This document shows, in pieces, positions 5,530-8,616 of a stretch of DNA of 8,616 bases (its first letter is position 1; each line of letters begins with the position of its first letter). Source of the stretch: Oscillospiraceae bacterium (GTDB lineage Bacteria; Bacillota; Clostridia; Oscillospirales; UBA644); NCBI GenBank assembly GCA_015067385.1, contig SVMP01000088.1, positions 1 through 8,616 on the forward strand, written 5' to 3'. The notes beneath the pieces were generated by a model, which was not told the origin of the DNA, made no database searches, and was given only the letters and a program-made list of their open reading frames with translations. A program made the position numbers and the translations under genes.

Positions 5530-6819
5530 ATGAAATATGAAGCCAATTGGGAATCGCTCGATAAACGTCCCGTGCCCTCTTGGTTTGAGGATGCTAAATT
5601 CGGTATTTTCATCCATTGGGGTTTATATTCGGTGCCTTCCTTCACAAACAAAGGAGAGTATGCCGAATGGTATGCTCAGCAAATAAAGAATCCTAATCAT
5701 ACTGCAACAGCATTTCACAACAAAACCTACGGCGAAAACTTTAAATACAGCGATTTTGCCGGAATGTTTAAAGCAGAATTATTCGATGCGGATGAATGGG
5801 CAAAGCTTTTTGAAAAATCAGGTGCAAAGTATATTAACTTTGTAACGAAACATCATGACGGTTTCTGCATGTACGACACGGACTATGCATGGAACTGGAA
5901 CAGCTTTGATGTCGGTCCTCACAGAGATTTTTGCGCAGAACTCAAAACAGCACTCGATAAGACGGATGTAAAATTCGGTATCTATCATTCCGTATATGAA
6001 TGGGAAAATCCTATTTATTTAAGAGATCCCGAAGAATATGCAACAGAACATCTCATCCCTATGTTAAAAGAACTTATTGAAAAATATAAGCCATACACTC
6101 TTTTTACAGACGGAGAATGGGATCAGACATATGAAACATGGCACAGCGCCGAGTTTTTACAGTGGCTGTACAACGAATCTTCTGTCAAAGACTACATTGT
6201 TCCCAACGACAGATGGGGCATCGGAACTCGCGGTCATCACGGCGGCAACTTCACGACCGAGTACGATAATATTGTGAAGAAAAAAGCTGAATTCAAGTCT
6301 GTAGATCCAAACAAACCGTTTGAAGAATGCAGAGGCATGGGCAGATCGTTCGGACTCAACAGAGTAGAAAACACAGAAGATTACATGTCGGCAAAAGAGC
6401 TTATAGAATTTCTCGTCATGGTTGTCGGTCACGGTGGAAACCTGTTGCTTAACATTGGACCTGCGGCAGACGGAACGATTCCTGTAATTCAGCAGGAAAG
6501 ACTTTTGCAGATTGGTAAATGGCTTGAAACAAACGGTGAAGCTATTTATGGAACAAGAGAATACTGTTCCACACCCGAAGAAGGTCATTATTACACAAAA
6601 AAAGACGGCACAGTATTCGGATTTACGACTTCGTTCCCGTTTGAGAGCGTTGTTTTCGATAAAATCCCCTATTCTGCTGATCTCAAGGTTTCATTGCTCG
6701 GCAGTGATGCGGTTATCGGTACAGCAGATGAGGATGGAAAGTTAAAACTCCTCATTCCGGCACTTAATCCCGATAAAGTCAGCAGCGAACATCTCTATAC
6801 ATTTAAAATCAAAAAATAA
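5530..6819 (+). CDS. GH29 alpha-L-fucosidase, cytoplasmic
   Basis: The 429-residue protein has the GH29 (beta/alpha)8 catalytic domain and a short C-terminal beta domain (from about residue 350). Visible motifs are FGIFIHWGLYSVP with H29, TKHHDGFCMYDT with H108/H109, WNWNSFDVGPHRDF, LFTDGEWD, VPNDRWG with HHGG, and GGNLLLNIGPAADGTI. By comparison with the human enzyme (SDGEW and WEMC segments), D194 is the expected nucleophile and E265, in FEEC, the likely acid/base. The enzyme should release L-fucose from alpha-fucosides with retention. There is no signal peptide, so it acts on imported oligosaccharides. The start at 5530 follows GGAG with an 8-nt spacer. The next gene starts 27 nt later, which suggests a shared transcript. 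Similarity to the human-type enzyme suggests subfamily A, but linkage specificity cannot be read from sequence. Confidence 0.93.
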   Translation: MKYEANWESLDKRPVPSWFEDAKFGIFIHWGLYSVPSFTNKGEYAEWYAQQIKNPNHTATAFHNKTYGENFKYSDFAGMFKAELFDADEWAKLFEKSGAKYINFVTKHHDGFCMYDTDYAWNWNSFDVGPHRDFCAELKTALDKTDVKFGIYHSVYEWENPIYLRDPEEYATEHLIPMLKELIEKYKPYTLFTDGEWDQTYETWHSAEFLQWLYNESSVKDYIVPNDRWGIGTRGHHGGNFTTEYDNIVKKKAEFKSVDPNKPFEECRGMGRSFGLNRVENTEDYMSAKELIEFLVMVVGHGGNLLLNIGPAADGTIPVIQQERLLQIGKWLETNGEAIYGTREYCSTPEEGHYYTKKDGTVFGFTTSFPFESVVFDKIPYSADLKVSLLGSDAVIGTADEDGKLKLLIPALNPDKVSSEHLYTFKIKK

Positions 6820-6846
6820 TTCAATCCCAAAGGGAGGAAATGTTTT

Positions 6847-7974
6847 ATGAAAAAAATAAATGTTGCATTGGTTGGTCTTGGTTTCGGCGGTGCATTTGCC
6901 GGAATCTATAAAGATCATCCTAATGTCGGAACAATAGGTCTTTACGACACCGATGCTCAAAAAGCAAAAAATTGCGCTGATTATCATGGCATAGACAAAA
7001 TATATAGCAGTTTTGAAGAAATTCTCAACGATAAAGATGTAGATGCTGTTCATCTTGTTACTCCTATTCCGCTTCACGCTGAACAGACAGTAAAGGTTCT
7101 TGATGCAGGTAAGCATTGCGCTTGTACTGTTCCTATGGCAACTTCTCTTGAGGATCTTCAAAAGATTACCGATGCGGTTCGCAGATCAGGTAAAAACTAT
7201 ATGATGATGGAGACAACACTCTACACATACCAGTTTTTCTATGTTAAACAAATGATCAAAAGCGGAGAGCTCGGTAAGATCCAGTTTATGAGAGGTTCTC
7301 ATTATCAGGATATGTCAAACTGGCCGTATTATTGGATGGGACTTCCTCCGATGTGGTACGGCACACATGCTATTGGTCCGATGGTTGCTCTTTCCGGTTC
7401 ACGAATCAAGAGAGTTAACTGTTTCGGTTCCGGTACAATGGACGAAAAGCTTCATGAACAGTACGGAAACCCGTTCCCTGTTGAAAGCGCACTTTTCGAA
7501 TTTGAAAACGGCATGAAGGGCGAAGCAACAAGATCTTTGTTTGAAACCGCAAGAATGTATCAGGAAGGTCTTCACGTTTACGGAAGCAAAAAGTCTTTTG
7601 AATGGGGCTTTACAGACGGCAGCCTCCCCTATATCACAAGACTTGAGCCTACCGCAGACAGAAGAGGCTTTGACACTTTCTTTGAAGAAACAAAAATGCC
7701 GAACTTCCACAAATATCTTCCCGAAGAAATTCAGAAATACACAGTTGGCGGAAGATACGACCCGCTCAATCCGCAGGAATCTCTCATGGAAGGTGCGGGA
7801 GGCGGTCATCACGGCTCTCACCCCCACCTCGTTCATGAATTTGTAATGAGCATTATTGAAGAGAGAAAGCCCTGGATCGACGAAGTTCTCGGTGCGAATA
7901 TCACAGCAGCAGGTCTCTGCGCTCATATTTCCGCAATGAACAACGGCGAAGCAACTATCGTTCCCGAATTCTAA
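6847..7974 (+). CDS. Gfo/Idh/MocA-family NAD(P)-binding protein lacking the EKP motif
   Basis: The 375-residue protein has an N-terminal Rossmann fold (NVALVGLGFGGAFAG, glycines at 10, 12, 14 and 15), the typical AVHLVTPIPLHAEQ strand-turn near residue 75, and a C-terminal alpha/beta domain. In most family members a Glu-Lys-Pro after GKHV supplies a catalytic lysine. Here the site reads T94-V95-P96 (GKHCACTVPMATS). H174 lies in YGTHAIGP. The C-terminal region has a His-rich GGGHHGSHPHLVHEF (318-332). The Val-Pro variant and this Gly/His segment recall GH109, the NAD-dependent glycosidases, but the match is partial. The likely role is oxidoreductase, epimerase or redox-type glycosidase on a sugar linked to the neighbouring fucosidase. 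The start follows AGGGAGG with a 9-nt spacer, the strongest ribosome site in this unit. Confidence 0.85.
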   Translation: MKKINVALVGLGFGGAFAGIYKDHPNVGTIGLYDTDAQKAKNCADYHGIDKIYSSFEEILNDKDVDAVHLVTPIPLHAEQTVKVLDAGKHCACTVPMATSLEDLQKITDAVRRSGKNYMMMETTLYTYQFFYVKQMIKSGELGKIQFMRGSHYQDMSNWPYYWMGLPPMWYGTHAIGPMVALSGSRIKRVNCFGSGTMDEKLHEQYGNPFPVESALFEFENGMKGEATRSLFETARMYQEGLHVYGSKKSFEWGFTDGSLPYITRLEPTADRRGFDTFFEETKMPNFHKYLPEEIQKYTVGGRYDPLNPQESLMEGAGGGHHGSHPHLVHEFVMSIIEERKPWIDEVLGANITAAGLCAHISAMNNGEATIVPEF

Positions 7975-7986
7975 AATACATAAAAT

Positions 7987-8023
7987 CAAGTCACCGTAGA
8001 AGATACGGTGACTTGACTGTTTT
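7987..8023. terminator. Bidirectional intrinsic terminator between convergent genes
   Basis: A 12-bp perfect stem (7987-7998 with 8004-8015, loop GAAGA) is followed on the plus strand by ACTGTTTT and further T-rich sequence. On the minus strand it is followed by ATTTTATGTATTTT. It lies 12 bp after the oxidoreductase stop and 11 bp after the stop of the convergent XRE gene, so it probably serves both. Confidence 0.82.
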
Positions 8024-8026
8024 AAG

Positions 8027-8607
8027 TTATTTTTTTCGTTTTGTTTTACATATTCCGACAATAAGAAAAGCAACGGCTGTAAGGCATATAAACAATAAAA
8101 ATACTTCAAACCACGGGAAACCGGTCGTAGCAATTAAAATTGCAGTAGGTCCGTCAGCTCCCCCTATTATTCCAATTGATGGATCTCCTGTCGTTTCTGT
8201 AATTTGAACGGTAGTTGAAACATCGACGGAAATACATGCAAAGCACACAGCTATCGCGCTTTGAAGAGCAAAAAACAGTGTTATAATTAAAAGAACGACA
8301 AGAGTGATTCTTGTTTTCTTTCGATGTTTTTCGTTATGTTCTGCAAACTGAACGGTCAAAAGCTCAAGTTTCCGTGAAATTTCTTCGACTGATACTGATT
8401 CATTGATGGGCTCATTTGTTTCACCCAACAAAGCATTGACAGAAGTATCAAGAACTTCGGAAAGGCGAATGAGCATCTCAGCATCAGGGACAGAAAGCCC
8501 CGTCTCCCATTTTGAAACGGTCTGGCGAACGACATTGAGTTTATTCGCAAGGTCTTCCTGAGAGATACCCTTTTTCTTGCGGAATAATTTTATATTTCAT
8601 TAAGCAT
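8027..8607 (-). CDS. Membrane-anchored XRE-type regulator with a GGADGPTAI motif; apparent frameshift at the start
   Basis: The open frame contains an XRE helix-turn-helix (GISQEDLANKLNVVRQTVSK, then WETG) and a linker. Two membrane helices follow, at residues 57-82 and 123-143 when counted from the in-frame ATG at 8476. Between them lies IGIIGGADGPTAI (8138-8176), the signature known from sodium-translocating decarboxylase beta subunits. The DNA-binding part should be cytoplasmic and the motif outside or in the membrane. The helix-turn-helix starts upstream of 8476, but that frame has a TGA at 8599-8597 and no good start codon. The ATG at 8607 gives MLNE, then a stop in another frame. One missing A near 8596 would restore MLNENIKLFRKKKGIS, the normal opening of such regulators, giving about 193 residues. 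It may be a pseudogene, a sequence error or a truncated product. The target genes and ligand are unknown. Confidence 0.7.
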
Positions 8608-8616
8608 AAGTAAACC

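Noticed and set aside
6157..6588. 143-codon minus-strand frame inside the fucosidase gene
   Set aside because: It is antisense to conserved GH29 motifs, has no ribosome site or promoter, and has a Cys/Phe-rich shadow composition.
7399..8133. Long 244-codon minus-strand open frame opposite the Gfo/Idh/MocA gene
   Set aside because: It lies antisense to a well-supported gene, crosses the terminator hairpin and overlaps the end of the XRE gene. Its composition is Cys/Phe-rich, as expected from a shadow of the opposite strand.
8027..8476. Annotation as a sodium-translocating decarboxylase beta subunit
   Set aside because: Only a 13-residue motif matches. The protein has two membrane helices and an N-terminal helix-turn-helix, far from the multi-helix beta subunit.
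8593..8597. Phase-variable homopolymer explaining the XRE frameshift
   Set aside because: The run at the suspected deletion is only three A residues, too short for typical slipped-strand switching.

Overview
The window looks like a chromosomal segment from a low-GC, endospore-forming anaerobic member of Clostridia, probably a gut or rumen Oscillospiraceae-like lineage. The main evidence is gene order. A yabP-yabQ-divIC sporulation/division block sits next to hup, an S4-domain rqcP gene and a SpoVB/YabM-type flippase, as in Bacillus and Clostridium. AT-rich codons, AGGAGG-type ribosome sites and SigA-like promoters agree. No rRNA, tRNA, CRISPR array, insertion sequence or prophage gene was seen.

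Left half (1-3452), all on the minus strand and read from right to left: a small zinc-ribbon protein, a MOP-superfamily flippase (YabM/SpoVB type), HU, RqcP, YabP, YabQ and the N-terminus of a DivIC/FtsL-like protein that runs off the left edge. This block is divided into transcription units. There are SigA-like promoters before the zinc-ribbon gene, hup and divIC, and an intrinsic terminator between rqcP and yabP. The mazG/yabN gene that usually lies between the flippase and hup is absent.

Middle (3453-3833), a divergent intergenic region of 381 bp: it holds the zinc-ribbon promoter and a probable free-standing structured small RNA of about 110 nt on the minus strand with its own promoter and strong terminator. 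It also holds a perfect 10-bp palindrome and a candidate plus-strand promoter.

Right half (3834-7974), plus strand: a DUF1015 protein, the mechanosensitive channel MscL, a cytoplasmic GH29 alpha-L-fucosidase and a Gfo/Idh/MocA-fold protein. The last lacks the usual Glu-Lys-Pro motif and has some features of the NAD-dependent GH109 glycosidases. The last two genes are spaced like an operon and probably act together on fucosylated or related glycosides after uptake. A 12-bp bidirectional terminator closes this unit.

Right edge (8027-8607), minus strand: an XRE-type regulator fused to two membrane helices. Between the helices lies a GGADGPTAI motif best known from the beta subunits of sodium-translocating decarboxylases. 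Its first codons appear to carry a 1-nt deletion. This protein and the small RNA are the most unusual items in the window.
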